64,000 nt of DNA. It comes from Astropecten irregularis. Taxonomy: Eukaryota > Echinodermata > Asteroidea > Paxillosida > Astropectinidae. The notes below the pieces were generated by a model that saw only the letters and a list, made by a program, of their open reading frames with translations, searched no databases and had not been told where the DNA came from. The translations under genes and the position numbers were made by a program. This document shows, one piece after another, positions 11,661 through 23,360 of this stretch (positions within the stretch are counted from its first letter, which is position 1; each line of letters begins with the position of its first letter). The stretch covers positions 34,286,001 to 34,350,000 of the forward strand of contig OZ020244.1 in the NCBI GenBank assembly GCA_963971285.1. Reading direction: 5' to 3'.

Positions 11661-12192
11661 AGGTTTACTGTTATAAAAACTCATATGAAGTTAAATACAT
11701 CTGAATTGTTATAAAACTCGACCTGTCTATCATTGTTTGTATTAAATAAAATATTGTATATTATAGAGAAAGGAGGTCAGACTCATAATTGAGCACCCCA
11801 CTTTTCGCTACGAAAAGCCTTACTTACATGTACGTCACATGCAGAATGCCACGCAGTATACTGCGGTGCAAGCCTATACTAGTTCTGTAGGTGATGTCAC
11901 ACGCTATTGCTGCAAGGGTTAGTTCCAATGAGGACTTTTTTTAGGGGGGCGGGGCATACATGTACTGATTTTGTAACTTGTTGGTCAAAATTAAGCACTT
12001 ACATAAAATATAAATTTATAAGTTTCAATGAGGACTTTTTAGGGGGCGGGGCATACATGTACTGATTTTGTAACTTGTTGGTCAAAATTAAGCACTTACA
12101 TAAAATATGAATTTATATCAACATTAATTATGCATTAAGCAATCATCTTAAAGCACTTTCACCCCTGTCCATAATTTGATTACAGTAAACCA
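11661..12192. repeat. A-family MITE 2, sharing a TTAA with copy 1
   Basis: Starts AGGTTTACTGTTATAAAAAC directly after the TTAA that ends copy 1, and ends GATTACAGTAAACCA before TTAA at 12193-12196. It carries an internal tandem duplication of about 90 bp (roughly 11925-12110, each with GGGGCATACATGTACTGATT) that copy 1 lacks. Confidence 0.85.
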
Positions 12193-12206
12193 TTAAGCAT
12201 AAAGGA

Positions 12207-12640
12207 GGCCTTAATTTTTAAGGAGAGTGAGAGTGATCACTCTCCTCCGCTCTCCTTAATGTTTCCCAAGGAAAAGTGAAAGTGAAAAAGAGCTCCTTAA
12301 CAATTTAAGGAGACCTGCCTTTTTCAAAACATCAGCTGACATTCTATACCCTTTATGGAAAATATAAAAATGTTTATATTTTGTATAATCTTTTTCAAGA
12401 GGACAATCACAATTATGCATCTTTTTTTTTACATCGAACACATGCGAACACGTGGTTTAGAGAGAGCAAACTGCTCTCTTAGTTTACTGTTATGAATAGG
12501 CCAGGTATGTTGATTTAAGGAGTTGGATTTGCAGCTCCAACTTGATTTTTGTTACTGAGAGCAAATCACCCTCCTAAATTCTCTACATTGATTTAAGGAG
12601 AGTGATTTGCAGCTCTTCTCATGTTTATTAAAATGAAGGC
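12207..12640. repeat. region of AAGGAGAGTGA inverted words
   Basis: AAGGAGAGTGAGAGTGATCAC is followed by its inverse CACTCTCCTCCGCTCTCCTT, and the words TTTAAGGAG, GAGAGCAAA and GCAGCTC recur up to 12640 in both orientations. Probably a palindromic element with arms spread over about 430 bp; its limits are approximate. Confidence 0.5.
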
Positions 12641-12937
12641 CTGCATAAAGTAGTATGTGACTGCTTAAATGTCTGCAGCTATTGGAACAATTGTTCATTA
12701 TATAAGATTGAGAAAAAAGCAATTACCTTAATTAGAGCACAAATAAAAAAAAAAAACAATCAACACAAAACAGGGTTAAAAGCTAGGATCCATCATGAAC
12801 CAAGACACTGATGATCGTTCAACCCTGAAATTGTATGTGGGACATTCCAACATCATTAAATGATGTTGCAGTTGGAACATACCAACACATGTATAAAGTC
12901 ACTGACATCATTTTGGTTTTGTTTCGTTCTGTTTTAA

Positions 12938-13297
12938 AGGTAGTATCATACTTTGGTAAGAAACCAAAACAGACATGTTCACAGATTTACATATAACTTT
13001 CAGGGTATGAAGATGGTGCTGGTAGAAACCTACCGTTAAAATGTTTCCGCCTGAAATGGTGTATTTATCCAGAAATTAGTAAAACAACGACCGAAAATCT
13101 TTTCGATCTTTTAAAACATCAAAAATAAAAGAGAAAAGACTTAAGAAAGACTGGGGCCGTTTTTCACGATTTTCTCAAAAAGTAGGCACCGTATGGGACT
13201 GAAATTTTCACAGATTACTTTTACTGTATCTTCCTTGATATTTTTGCCCACGAATCTGTACTTCTTTAACAACAAAAACCAAAGTATGATACTACCT
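12938..13297. repeat. B-family MITE
   Basis: TTAA at 12934-12937, AGGTAGTATCATACTTTGG start, right end CCAAAGTATGATACTACCT followed by TCAA (one change from TTAA). Full length (360 bp). Confidence 0.85.
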
Positions 13298-13964
13298 TCA
13301 AAAAGGCTGCGAGAGATTTCAACTCTAAATTTGAAGGAAAGCTAAAAGATAGATTATGTATAGGCCTAAGTTTCCTTATAAATGAAACATGGACACTGGA
13401 ATGAGCCATTATGGTTAAATATCTAAATAACCCCCAAAGGTGATTTAATACTAAGCTAATGCAACATGTAACCTTGAATGCCATCATCCATATTTATGAC
13501 GATGCTTGCGTACATATATTTGAACAAACTTTTCACCTGAGATATCATCGGGGTGAATAACCCCTTTCACTCGAGTAATCACTAACGCGTGGCTATTTAT
13601 ATCCGACTATTTATATTTTTCTAAAAATATCAACAGATTATCATGAATTATTCATTTTGTTTTTCAGTCTGAAGTGGTGTCCCTTGTACTAAAGTAAATA
13701 CTGGCCCATTTCGCAGCAATTGAAGTCACTGTTATCATGGGCCCAATTAGCAGCAATGAATAACCTCAGATGTACAGGTTTTTAAGTGGACGGCAAAGTG
13801 AGCAAACACAAGTAAAGTATAAAAAGAATGCCAGCATCGGTTAGTAAGTAGTGTAATTCTCTTAAATTATGCGATCCATTCTAACTCTAAGAGATTGAAA
13901 TGCATTACAAAACACACGCATAGGAATGAAAAAAAAGAAAAAAAGACAAGAAATGTTGCTGTAC

Positions 13965-14075
13965 CGTTTTGAAGTGACCTTGCTTGATGAACTCTGCGGC
14001 ACAGACTCCATAGACTTGAGCCAGTTGAAAGGTCAGGTCCCGCATTACTGAGAAGGTAAACTCCTGCTGATTCAT
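13965..14075 (-). CDS. candidate coding exon, unknown protein
   Basis: On the - strand an ATG at 14075 opens a 37-codon frame (M-N-Q-Q-E-F-T-F-S-V-M-R-D-L ..) that ends at a GTACAG donor after 13965. A TAA lies in frame 24 bases upstream, so the ATG could be a true start. Alternatively the CAG at 14066-14064 is an acceptor and the exon is internal (14063-13965, phase 0), although no pyrimidine tract precedes it. The residues look protein-like, with an amphipathic helix containing L-A-Q-V-Y-G-V-C-A-A-E-F. As an internal phase-0 exon it would be compatible with the last known exon of the minus-strand gene at 36.4 kb. No family is recognised. Confidence 0.35.
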
Positions 14076-14089
14076 AGTTGGATCTTTTT

Positions 14090-15540
14090 TGAATTACCGG
14101 TATTTTTTTTTAGGGGGTGGGGGCAAACAAATCCCAAGAATTGAAGAAGCAAGCAGGTCTAAGAAACACTCCTCCAGAGACCGGTAAAGGAGGGCCCTCT
14201 GAGAAAGTCCTGATGATGAAGATTTCAAATCTCGGAGCAGGTGGACTGTCGTTATCCTCGGATCCGGAAAGAGGTCTCCGATATCCAAATGATGACTTTA
14301 GTTCGGAGAAGTTGGAGTTAAGTCAAAGACTAGCTTGATGGGCCTTTGGTTGGAACATGCTCAATCGCATTGGCACTGTACGGCATTCTGGCAAGCCACA
14401 TTACATGTGCTTGTCCGTGTTGTGCGACAGCAGTACATCAGCTGTGCTTATTCTCCAATGCTCTGGGAATGAGGTGGAGCCGTACGCAGCCCACAGATGA
14501 AGACTATTCTGACCCGATTGTCATGCTTACAGCAGCTCACAATCCTTCCCTCCCCCGGCCCGCATACCGATCCTGGTTTCAGGATTGATCTGCCAGGCCC
14601 AGCATGCACGCAAGCCCGTGAAGACTTCCTCCGCAAAAGCTAGCCAAAGAAATTGCCGGTTTGTATATTATGTCGCGAGACCAGCTGACTTAGTGATGGT
14701 GGAGGGAATGTGTGTTCAAGGACACCACCACCACACAGGGAGTATTAAGGGGGGATGGTGGCGTGCGTGCGTGCGTGATGGTAGGTTTTAGGCAGAAATC
14801 AGGAGGAGATGGGGCTAGTGCTGCAGTGCAGGACACAGGGTACCACAGCATAAACATCCCCTGCTGGTATCAAACCCAGACACCTTTTTCTTTCACAACT
14901 GCAGGCATGCTTGATCAGCGTATGGTAATATGCAGAACAGACTACAGATTGAAAATATCATGTAACAATTCCATATAATAATACCACCAACCAACCCCCG
15001 GACCAATGGACGAAAGACTCTGACTGGCTGAGATTTACAGCGGTGACCTGACCCCGGACTGAGCGACAAAGGGATACCAGTTACTGATTGCCAGGGACAA
15101 AGGCAACGATTTGGCCTGAGGCTATAAACACACCAAGATTACTTACCAGAAAACCAAATGAACAATTCAACAGTCCCATTCAGACAAGGCTCTTGAACAG
15201 AAACAGGAACAAAGACAATTCATGAGTCATTTAACCAGGAGATTAATGACAGAGAAAGGAAGGGAACAAATGCACCCAGAAATCAAATTTCATCTCGTGG
15301 AAGCTTAACACAATAACAGAAGCACATTGTGCATGTTGTATGTTTTTGCACTCTAACTTGGTGCAATTTTCATTTCTTTAGGTACATGTAAGTGCTGTGT
15401 ACTTAGGCCTGATACAAGAGTTGTTTGGCAATTCATCACAAGTCGCCTCACACATGGGATGTGTCACAGGGCTGGTACTATATGTATATTAAGCTCTTGA
15501 GCAAGAAGCTATTAAAACATACAATATAACAAAAAGCAAT
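14090..15540. other. no gene recognised; GTGC microsatellite near 14.76 kb
   Basis: More GC-rich than its surroundings at 14.1-14.9 kb, with several overlapping open frames of up to 88 codons on both strands but no recognisable domain. A short (CGTG)n-like tract lies at 14761-14777. If the candidate start at 14075 is real, this stretch is its upstream region. Confidence 0.4.
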
Positions 15541-15581
15541 CTTTGTATCAATTTTTCTTTGTTCACTTTTCAATGACTTAA

Positions 15582-15840
15582 AGGTTTACTGTAATCAAAA
15601 TACATATGAAGTTATAAATACATCTTTATTGTTATGAAACTCAACCTATCTATCATTGATTTGCTAAGAAATATTGTACATAGAAAAAGGAGGGCCTGTA
15701 TTTTCGACCCATCATTTAGCACCCCACTTTTCGCGACAAAAACCCTTGCTTACGTCACATGCAGAACGCCATGCAGTATACTGTGGTGCAAGCCTATACC
15801 AGTTCTGTAGGTGACGTCACATGCTATTGTTGCGTAGATC
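15582..15840. repeat. A-family MITE 3, truncated
   Basis: TTAA at 15578-15581 and the left end AGGTTTACTGTAATCAAAA; homologous to copies 1 and 2 down to GTCACATGCTATTGTTG, then lost. The DNA left of the TTAA (TTTTTCTTTGTTCACTTTTC) also flanks the tRNA-like units, so this copy sits in or beside that family. Confidence 0.8.
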
Positions 15841-15875
15841 GGTAAAGGGACTTTCATGGCTTCTGACTGCCAAAC

Positions 15876-16001
15876 GAACAAAGATAATTGACTATTGTGG
15901 TCACCACCAACGTAGGGTGGATAGCTCAGTTGGTAGAGCGCCTGTACGGTATTCAGGAGGTCGCCGGTTCGAATCCCGCTCCAGTCAATTTTTCTTTGTT
16001 C
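15876..16001 (+). repeat. tRNA-like unit enclosed in inverted repeats
   Basis: GAACAAAGATAATTGACT on the left and AGTCAATTTTTCTTTGTTC on the right are inverted. Between them is a tRNA-like sequence: A-box TAGCTCAGTTGGTAGAGC, an imperfect anticodon arm and B-box GGTTCGAATCCC. The near-identical flanks of four copies (here, 34338, 34664, 41663) show a mobile family rather than independent tRNA genes. The loop position before the anticodon is C instead of the usual U. Confidence 0.75.
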
Positions 16002-17149
16002 ACTTTTCAATGACTTTAAATTCAGTCAGTTTCCCTTGTGGTTATTTGATGTTTAAAACAAATCTCAGTATAGTAAGAGAAAAGTTATTTTTGTTACACC
16101 CAATTACCTACCTCCCCCCCAAAAATAAATCATGATACCAACATATATACATGTACTGCATCTTGATTGGTCAACTGTACCCTTATACAACAAGCAACTG
16201 TGTATAATGTGACTGATTGTATAGATTATAAATATAAATACACAGTACAGTACATGTATGGTTTCATGCCATTACTTAAGGTCTTAAAAGGAATTCTATA
16301 TTAATGTTTCATTCCAGGACAAACTAGTTCTGCTTTAAACTTTAGAGGGCCAGGCACGTTTCGATCCTAGCAGGATCTTTTTTGAAGGATAAATGGCAAG
16401 AGGACCAAATATTTTTGTTACAGTTACAAATAACCCCCGCCCCCTCAAAAAAAAGAAAGAAAAAAAAAGAAAAAAAGAAAAGAAATAACATAAAACAAAA
16501 AATCAGCACAAAATAAGAATTTGCCATTTTCAATTACCATGAAAAATAATCAACTTTTTCTTTGGGGGGTGGGGGACACCTAACGACAAACAGCCAATAT
16601 TCCTTCAAAACCCATTTACATATGTAAAGCTAAATATCAAGCACACGTGTATCTCGTGTATCTCGCGTGCTGCCCCTGAAGAATTCATAAAGAAAATGGG
16701 GGAAGGAAAAAAAAAAAAAAAAAAAAAAAAACCAAGACACGTGGCACCTACCACAATCTAAGATGGATATCAGAGAGAAGAACACGTGAATGCCTGTCAC
16801 ATGGATTTCACGCATTTCACCCTTACAAAACATCCGATATTTACTTGCAAATTCACCATCATATCAAAATCATAAATATATGTATTTTTTATTTTTATTT
16901 ATATACATATCGCCAAGCGATTCCGAGCCACTCGGGACACGTGAATAATTATATTGATGCCAGTATTAAAATGCATATTTAGTGGAGTAATGAGCATTTG
17001 GGTCCAGCAGTTTCACGTGAGTGGTCAGGACTGCTGATTCGGGTGAAGAGAGGGCAAGGCTGTGAGGTGACTATTATATAATGTAGTAAACTGGAATAGG
17101 ATCAGCCAGTTACCCCCTTGCCTTGACACACATCGAAGGGGAGGGGTTA
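16002..17149. other. no gene recognised; A25 tract at 16707-16731
   Basis: Contains A/G-rich low complexity at 16445-16500, a 25-base A run, and AT-rich DNA near 16860-16910. No splice-supported exon was seen. Confidence 0.5.
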
Positions 17150-17194
17150 ATAAGCATTGATATTCTGTTTTTAGTCCAAAACAAGAGAGCCAAT

Positions 17195-17482
17195 ATTTTT
17201 GGGGGCTAGAAGAGCCATTATTTTTTTTGGGGGGGCTAGAAGACCCCAAAATTATGGGGGCTAGACCCTTCTTCTAACACTCACTAACACTCGCTTCTGC
17301 TACGTCTTATAAGGGGTAGAAAAACATGCACCTATAGCCTACACAAGGCGTTTTTTATGTAATTGGAGCTTAATATCTGAAAAGATCCAATATTTTCCAG
17401 ATTTTTTTTTTCAACTGCATTTTTTTGGGGGGGGGGGGGGGGGCTAGGGGGGCTAGAAACAACTAGCCCCCCCCCCCCCCAG
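17195..17482. repeat. G-tract/C-tract region with GGGGGCTAG words
   Basis: GGGGGCTAGA recurs about five times. At about 17427-17480 a run of about 17 G followed by CTAGGGGGGCTAG meets its inverse CTAGCCCCCCCCCCCCCC after a short loop. Both G-quadruplex and perfect hairpin folds are possible, and the tract lengths are likely unstable. Confidence 0.7.
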
Positions 17483-17699
17483 AACCGCCACTGAACAAGA
17501 CCGCCTGAGTCAAACTTCTACTCCTATGGGTAAAGTGTACCGTCTCTATTGTAAACATTTATTCCAACTTTAAACAGGCTCCCATAATAGCATTGTTATA
17601 GTTTTCAGCGGAAGTATAAATATTTACCAATGTTGCATTTTTTTTTTCATTCAAGTTTGAACAAAAATTTGTGAAGACATCCTGTGCAATCAAGATTAA

Positions 17700-18056
17700 A
17701 GGTAGTATCACACTTTGGTTTTTATCAAAGAAGTACAGATTTATGGGCAAAAATATCAAGACAGATACAGTAACAGCCATCTGTGAAAATTTCAGTCCCA
17801 TACGGTGCTCACTTTTTGAGAAAACAGTGAAAAACAGCCACAATATTTCTAAAGTCTTTTCTCTTTTATTTTTGATCTTTTCAAAGATCAAAAAGATTTT
17901 CGGTCGTTGTTTTACTAATTTCTGGATAAATACCCCATTTCAGGCGGAAACATATTAACGGTATCTTCCTACCACCACCATCTTCATATCCTATAAGTTA
18001 TAGGTAAATCTGTGAACATTTCTGTTTTGGTTTCTTACCAAAGTATGATACTACCT
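17700..18056. repeat. B-family MITE, intact TTAA flanks
   Basis: TTAA at 17696-17699 and 18057-18060, terminal repeats AGGTAGTATCACACTTTGG and CCAAAGTATGATACTACCT. Length 357 bp, the same as the copy at 48208. The open frames on both strands here are repeat by-products. Confidence 0.9.
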
Positions 18057-18366
18057 TTAATGGACAAAAGATGGTACAGTGATGAAGATCTATATCTACA
18101 TGTACCCACGTACACGTGTAACTGCCAGGGGATGTTTGTAGCATATCTTGCCTACAATCTGGTGGAATGGTCCACAACTGCAGAGCTTTTAACTCAGTGT
18201 GTATTTAATAGGTGGGAAAAGTTTCTACTTGTACAGTCACAGGTCTGGTGGTCAATAGACCAATAGGCACGAGCGTTATATGTGGCCTGGTGCAATATTG
18301 TCCAATGAGAAATGTCGGTCCATGGAAATGGTGTCACGTGGAGGCTAGCAGTGCCAGTTACAGCCT

Positions 18367-18482
18367 ATGGGAGACTTTTGAGAAGCGGTCTTCAAGTCAA
18401 CAGCGCAGGCGCGAAACAAGGCGCGCATGCTCACAATTGCGTGCGCTGCTGTCTTGAAGACCGGTTCTCAAAAATCTCCCAT
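18367..18482. repeat. E-family palindromic MITE
   Basis: ATGGGAGACTTTTGAGAAGC at the left and GGTTCTCAAAAATCTCCCAT at the right, with the GTCAACAGCGCA arm and a GCGCGCATGC loop. Shorter than the copy at 1288. Confidence 0.8.
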
Positions 18483-18711
18483 TGTGTTGGGGCTACTTGT
18501 TTGATTTGAGTCAAATTTTCGCTTATTGCATTTGTCATATTTTGAAGGCTTTTTCAAAGCTAAATAGCACCACAGAGAATCGCTGTCTTCTCCTTTTGAT
18601 GGCCCAAATTTCACTGACGGCAACATCAAGTCAAAATCTCCGGTTCTCATCAGAAACTTCCCCGCGCCCAAGCGGAATTCACACTGTAAACCATTCAAAT
18701 TGTAAAGCATG

Positions 18712-18859
18712 TGGCCGATTTCATAAAACTTACGATGCATCGTAGAGTTAAGACGCATCCTTACTCTATGGACTCACCGCATAGATGCGACGCATCGCAG
18801 CTACAACACGTCGCAAATCGAGTTGCGACGCGTCACAGAGCTTTATGAAATCGGCCCCA
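18712..18859. repeat. F-family MITE
   Basis: Starts TGGCCGATTTCATAAAACTT and ends AGAGCTTTATGAAATCGGCCCC; the inside carries GATGCATCG and GACGCGTC words in inverted order. It is inverted relative to the copies at 9514 and 38963. Confidence 0.75.
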
Positions 18860-19193
18860 GGTCCATACTTCATGCAAATTTGCAAAGCCTAGCGTATTTT
18901 CGTGCGTCACAATGGTAAAAATAGTGCATTTTGTTTTTTCATATGTACATGTGCGTCATAAAAACCTCACTATCCTAATATTCACATGGCTTATGATTGG
19001 GACACGCTGGAATTTCTTATAGTATACTCTGGAAAACTTGTGTTTTTGTGTTGCTGATATTCTAGCTAGCCCAGGCATTTTTTTTTTTAATGTTTGTGTT
19101 GCTGGACATTGTATGGCGGGCGGTTTTTGCTCGACATTGTACACCGGGCTATTGTACGCCCTTATGCATACATACATGTGAGCCCCGATTTAA

Positions 19194-19690
19194 GGTACTA
19201 CATGATTAGTAAAGGTCACAGGACAGCACGCATACTTTGTCTGATAAAACATGTACATGAAATAATAAACCTGTGAAAATTTGAGCTCAATCGGACATCT
19301 GAATCACGAGAAAATAGCGAAAACCTGACTCAATTTTTCTCATAAAAACATGAAGAATGATTATGATCTTACCCCAACATCAAAACTGTTTTTGGTCTTT
19401 GATTTACCAATTTTCTGGATAAATACAGCATTTCAGGTGGAAATAGTTTTAACGGTATGTTTCTACCAGCACAATCTTCATACCTTGAGTGAAAGGGGAT
19501 AACTAAAACAACTCAAGTGAGGGAGTCTGTTCCAAAAGTCATTAGGCGAAAAACAATCTTTGGAAAAGACACTAAATCTTGATTTCCTTGAAAAACACAG
19601 CATCTGATGAACCAAGATTTCCCATGGTGACTGTTTGCAATGTTTACGAACTGTTGAGTCCATTTTCTGTCTCAAACTAAATCATAGTTT
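19194..19690. repeat. C-family long variant
   Basis: After TTAA (19190-19193) the sequence follows family C (GGTACTACATGATTAG, GAGCTCAATCGGACATCTGA). It continues into a second module, GAGTGAAAGGGGATAACTAA .. CCCATGGTGACTGTTTGCA, that also follows C at 25403 and recurs alone at 36800-36970. The right limit is approximate. Confidence 0.6.
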
Positions 19691-19794
19691 TTTTCTACAG
19701 GATGTTAGGAAACACATTCATACAGTAAAACCTAAATAACTCGAACCTCAGGGGAATGAATGTAAACTTCAAGTTATCCAGACTTTAGCCCTGT

Positions 19795-20190
19795 CCGCAC
19801 TGGACTTTTCTTCCCAGGGATTTATCCGAGCCGATGGGTAAATGAAAAATGGGCAAATATTACCGGTGTCCGCACTTGGACTTTTGACTCGGGTAACTTA
19901 ACCGTGCACGCATGGAAGAATTACCGAGCTGTTAATACTAGGCTCGAGCTGACAATAGTAGGCTCATGCAGGTACCCGACTTGCACTGTCCGCACTGGAC
20001 TTTTCATCTCAGGTAAAGTGTCTCGGGCATTCTACCCGGGCAGAAGTTGGCCGGTAGAAATACCCGAGCGGCTCGGGCAAAGTAACTGAGAGGTAGACTT
20101 CCTGAGACGTCCGCACTGGACTTAAAATGGGTAAAGTACCCAGCGTCTCGGTTACTTTGCCCAAAAAAAGTCCAGTGCGGACATGGCTTT
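19795..20190. repeat. MITE with CTGTCCGCACTGGACTTTT ends
   Basis: Left TAGCCCTGTCCGCACTGGAC and right GTCCAGTGCGGACATGGCTT are inverted. The motif GTCCGCACTGGACTT recurs internally at about 19870, 19988 and 20110, and CTCGGGTAA words accompany it. About 395 bp. Confidence 0.75.
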
Positions 20191-20621
20191 AGACTGATGA
20201 ATGATTTGAAATGTCAAGCTGAATTGTGCACATGGAGTAGGGGGCGGTCGACCCACAATGCAAACTGTGGCATGTTACGTAGTACGTTACAGAGGCAATA
20301 AACAATTTGTTGGTTCCAGGGATGTTCTTGTTCTGGGAGTCAGGGACCAGGGGCCAATTTCACCATGATTTCCCAAAGCACTTAGATTGATCTTAAGCGC
20401 GAATGAATCCTAATAGCTACAAAGCAAAATGTGATGTCACAAATACAAATCACTAATGGAGATACTGAGAGCACATCTTAAAATTAATCTTATGGGCACT
20501 TTGTGAAATCCAGTCCAGCTCATAATTATTGATGTCTTGAACAATGAAGTTTCCGCTGAAGTTTTCTCCAGGTATATTTTGCTTGGAAGTACATGTATCT
20601 GTGACACCAAGCCATCACCTA

Positions 20622-20860
20622 GGCCGATTTCATAGAGCTGCTTAGCACAAAAAAATTGCTAAGCATGACATTTCTGCCTTAATAAAAACAGGATTAACAA
20701 CCAAATTGCCTTTTGTTGTGTATCACTTGCAATTGTTCTTTGGCTGTTGTTCGCTGACCATGAATATCAAATCAAATTTTCAATGGTGGTTTGTTTTATT
20801 GGGCAAGCCATTTTTGTGCTTAGCAATTTTTTCATGCTAAGCATCTCTGTGAAAGTGGCC
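20622..20860. repeat. G-family MITE
   Basis: Left GGCCGATTTCATAGAGCTGC and right GCATCTCTGTGAAAGTGGCC. CTTAGCA / TGCTAAGCA words lie inside both ends. Flanks are CTA and CTG. Confidence 0.75.
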
Positions 20861-21117
20861 CCTGAATGCAATGGTCATCTAGCTCAATGCATTGAGGTTT
20901 TTCTAATAGTTTCTCCTACGTTGTTTGTGCTGTAGGCCTATGCCAACTACAAATTACAGAGAAAAATGACTGCTTTTATGTCAAAGAAATTAATTTCAAA
21001 GGTCACAATGAATATTGATATTAGAAACAACAATGATGGACTTCTTTTAGATTGTTAAATTCCATCAAAAGGCTGAGCTAGCCTTACAGTACTTAAACCA
21101 ATACTGTATTAACAGCA

Positions 21118-21607
21118 ATTAATAATAATAATAATAATAAACAGTTCTTATAGCGCATACATATATCACAAAAAGTAAATTTAAGTCTCTATACGCTTAG
21201 GGAAAATAGGAGAGTAAATGAAACAAAAGAGTATAGTATAGACAATGGAAAATGACAATGACATACATTGGCATACAATAATTACTGTAATAGGTTTATA
21301 CTAAAGTAATGGGTTTTTAAAAGACTCTTGAATGTGTTAATTTGATCGACTTCCTTAATAGTTTCTGGTAAGTTATTCCATAATTCTGCCAGTTGGAAAG
21401 ATCTTGCACCATACAAATTAGTTGATATTGAAGGAGTGAGCAAAAGAGATTTGGATTTGGAACAAAGATTTCTAAATGGAGAATACTTTGATTATCTGTT
21501 GTTGTAAATAAGCAACTAGTCTTTGACGGATTTTTCATTTTCATTACATTCGTTGAACATTTGTTTTCAATGTCGTTTTGATAATCATACCATTTATGTA
21601 ACATCAT
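21118..21607 (-). mobile_element. 3' end of a non-LTR retrotransposon (LINE)
   Basis: Read on the - strand, about 21487-21283 codes N-L-Y-G-A-R-S-F-Q-L-A-E-L-W-N-N-L-P followed by I-N-T-F-K-S-L-L-K. This is the typical C-terminal end of reverse-transcriptase ORFs in CR1/L2/Rex-type LINEs. The frame closes with a TAA near 21283. The element then ends in TATAAGAACTGTT followed by (ATT)n at 21141-21118, the 3' tail style of L2-like elements. The body upstream (right of about 21.6 kb) is missing, so this is a 5'-truncated copy. The superfamily is inferred from the tail; the RT origin is fairly secure. Confidence 0.7.
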
Positions 21608-21932
21608 ATTAATTTTTCAGTTATAAAAGTGAAATAAAAGAAGAGGAATAAATGTGTTTATAAAATCATAGAAATACAACTGAACTTAGATATTTTTGGC
21701 CATGGTATCAACATAAAAAACAGAAGTCAGCATACAGGTCTACCATATTACATTCCGTCTTTTGTAACATTCACAAATTAATATTTCCCCCCTAGGTGAG
21801 GTTTTAATCCCAATGTTTGATTATATTCTCTGAACATTCTTCATCAGATTCCATAATTTATGTCAGTGGTTCACTGACTTGTTAGATTTTAATGTGTTCA
21901 CCAACTTCACCAACTTCCTTGTGTGTCCTCTG

Positions 21933-22169
21933 GGGCCAATTTCATAGAGCCACAAAAATTTGCTTTTATGGAAAAGTCTTCCTTGATCAAACAGGATTAC
22001 CAACCAAATTTTCATGAGATGTTTACTGCTTTCTGACTTGTATTCGGCCATTTGTTTGCTCAGCATAACATTCACAACGAGATTTGGCTGGCATACTGAT
22101 TTTATTTACCAAGGTTTCTGGTGCTCGAAAGCAAATTTTGGTGCTTATAAGCAGCTCTATGAAATTGGC
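21933..22169. repeat. G-family MITE
   Basis: Left GGGCCAATTTCATAGAGCC and right GCAGCTCTATGAAATTGGCCC, flanked by CTG and CGG. Contains AAACAGGATTACCAACCAAAT, shared with the copy near 37120. Confidence 0.75.
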
Positions 22170-22170
22170 C

Positions 22171-23060
22171 CCGGGTCTTAAGCTCGTCGCTCACTTTCCC
22201 TTTCTTTTCTTACAACTGCACATCTAGAGACGTCGACCGGTAATTCCCATATTGCGCTTTATAAAATACTGTTTATTATCATTACATGTATTATTCTTGC
22301 TGACCAAACAAAATATTATGCATGCCATATTTTCATGTTTTTTTTTTTTTTTTTCCCAGATTTTGGTCGGCTAATTTGAGATTGAATCCTGGGGGGAAAG
22401 TCTCATCTCAACAAAGCAAATGGGTACAGACATGTAAATAATTTTCTTTAAAAAGCTACACGCTCAAGGGTCCACAAATATCCTCTTCTGCAAAGGTGCA
22501 TATTTACGGAATCAATGATGGAGCCTTATCCGTATATCAACAGAGATGATAATCATTCGTCAATGTACACGTGAAATGCACATCACGTTTTACAGGATCT
22601 ACAATACCTGACCTTCATCGGACATTGGGGCCAGGTTCGGTCAGCTGAGCTGAGAGGCAGGAGCACAAAATATACTCCCTTGTGCAACCCCTCCGAGAGA
22701 GACAGGGTACCAGCCCAAATTTCATTTGACCTACAGAAATACTGCCAGTGATTGGTTCTTGCCCGAAAGGCTTAACTTTTGTTCTTATTAGAGCACAAGA
22801 GGTTGTCGAAAGCCTAAAAGGTCTGGTGCATCCTCAAGATCTGGTGGGTGTTTTCAATGGAGTTTGAGTTGGAGGTCAGACACGGAGGAGTGCCTGCAGC
22901 CTTTATACGCTAGTTCTGACACTGAGCATTTGTTTTTGTTTACAATTACACTGCAGATACACTGTACTTTCTCTTGATTTATGAAAGTTCACGACAAAAT
23001 GCCAGTGAAGATTGCATTGTAAAAAAATGTACAATAAGCTGAATCAATGTGGATCGGTTT
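22171..23060. other. no gene recognised (22.2-23.06 kb)
   Basis: TTGCGCTTTATAAAATACTG followed by TTTATTATCATT at about 22253 resembles the 3' tail of another LINE or SINE, on the + strand. A T-run occurs near 22340. The remainder shows no repeat or exon that I can support. Confidence 0.4.
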
Positions 23061-23067
23061 GCGGAAA

Positions 23068-23143
23068 CACCATGTAATAATCGTTCGTACTTTCGCACTT
23101 CTATATCATTCGCACTTCTCTATCGTTCGCACTTCTCACAATT
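23068..23143. repeat. short tandem repeat of CGTTCGCACTTCTC
   Basis: About four imperfect copies of a 16-17 base unit (TCGTTCGTACTTTCGCACTTC, TCATTCGCACTTCTC, TCGTTCGCACTTCTC). Confidence 0.6.
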
Positions 23144-23360
23144 AGGTCTCAACATTTCGACTAGTCTGCTCTAGTCCTCATCAAGCTGAATCAAGTGCCC
23201 TAAAAACTCAAAAAGATACCAACATGTTTTGCGATCCCGGCATTGTTGGGAAACCCTCACGCAGTTGTCATCACTTTGACCTCAAGTGACACAAGATAAG
23301 CAGCCGCTGTCATAAATGTCTGTGTACATTCGGAAGTACGATTTGCTGCATTTATATCCT

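Noticed and set aside
14346-14588. 80-codon + strand frame with a hydrophobic start
   Set aside because: Cysteine-rich by chance composition, overlapped by equally long frames on both strands; no supporting signal.
15915-15986. Functional tRNA gene (also 34379 and 34706)
   Set aside because: Acceptor pairing is poor in the first copy, the anticodon loop lacks U33, and near-identical flanks in several copies indicate a mobile repeat.
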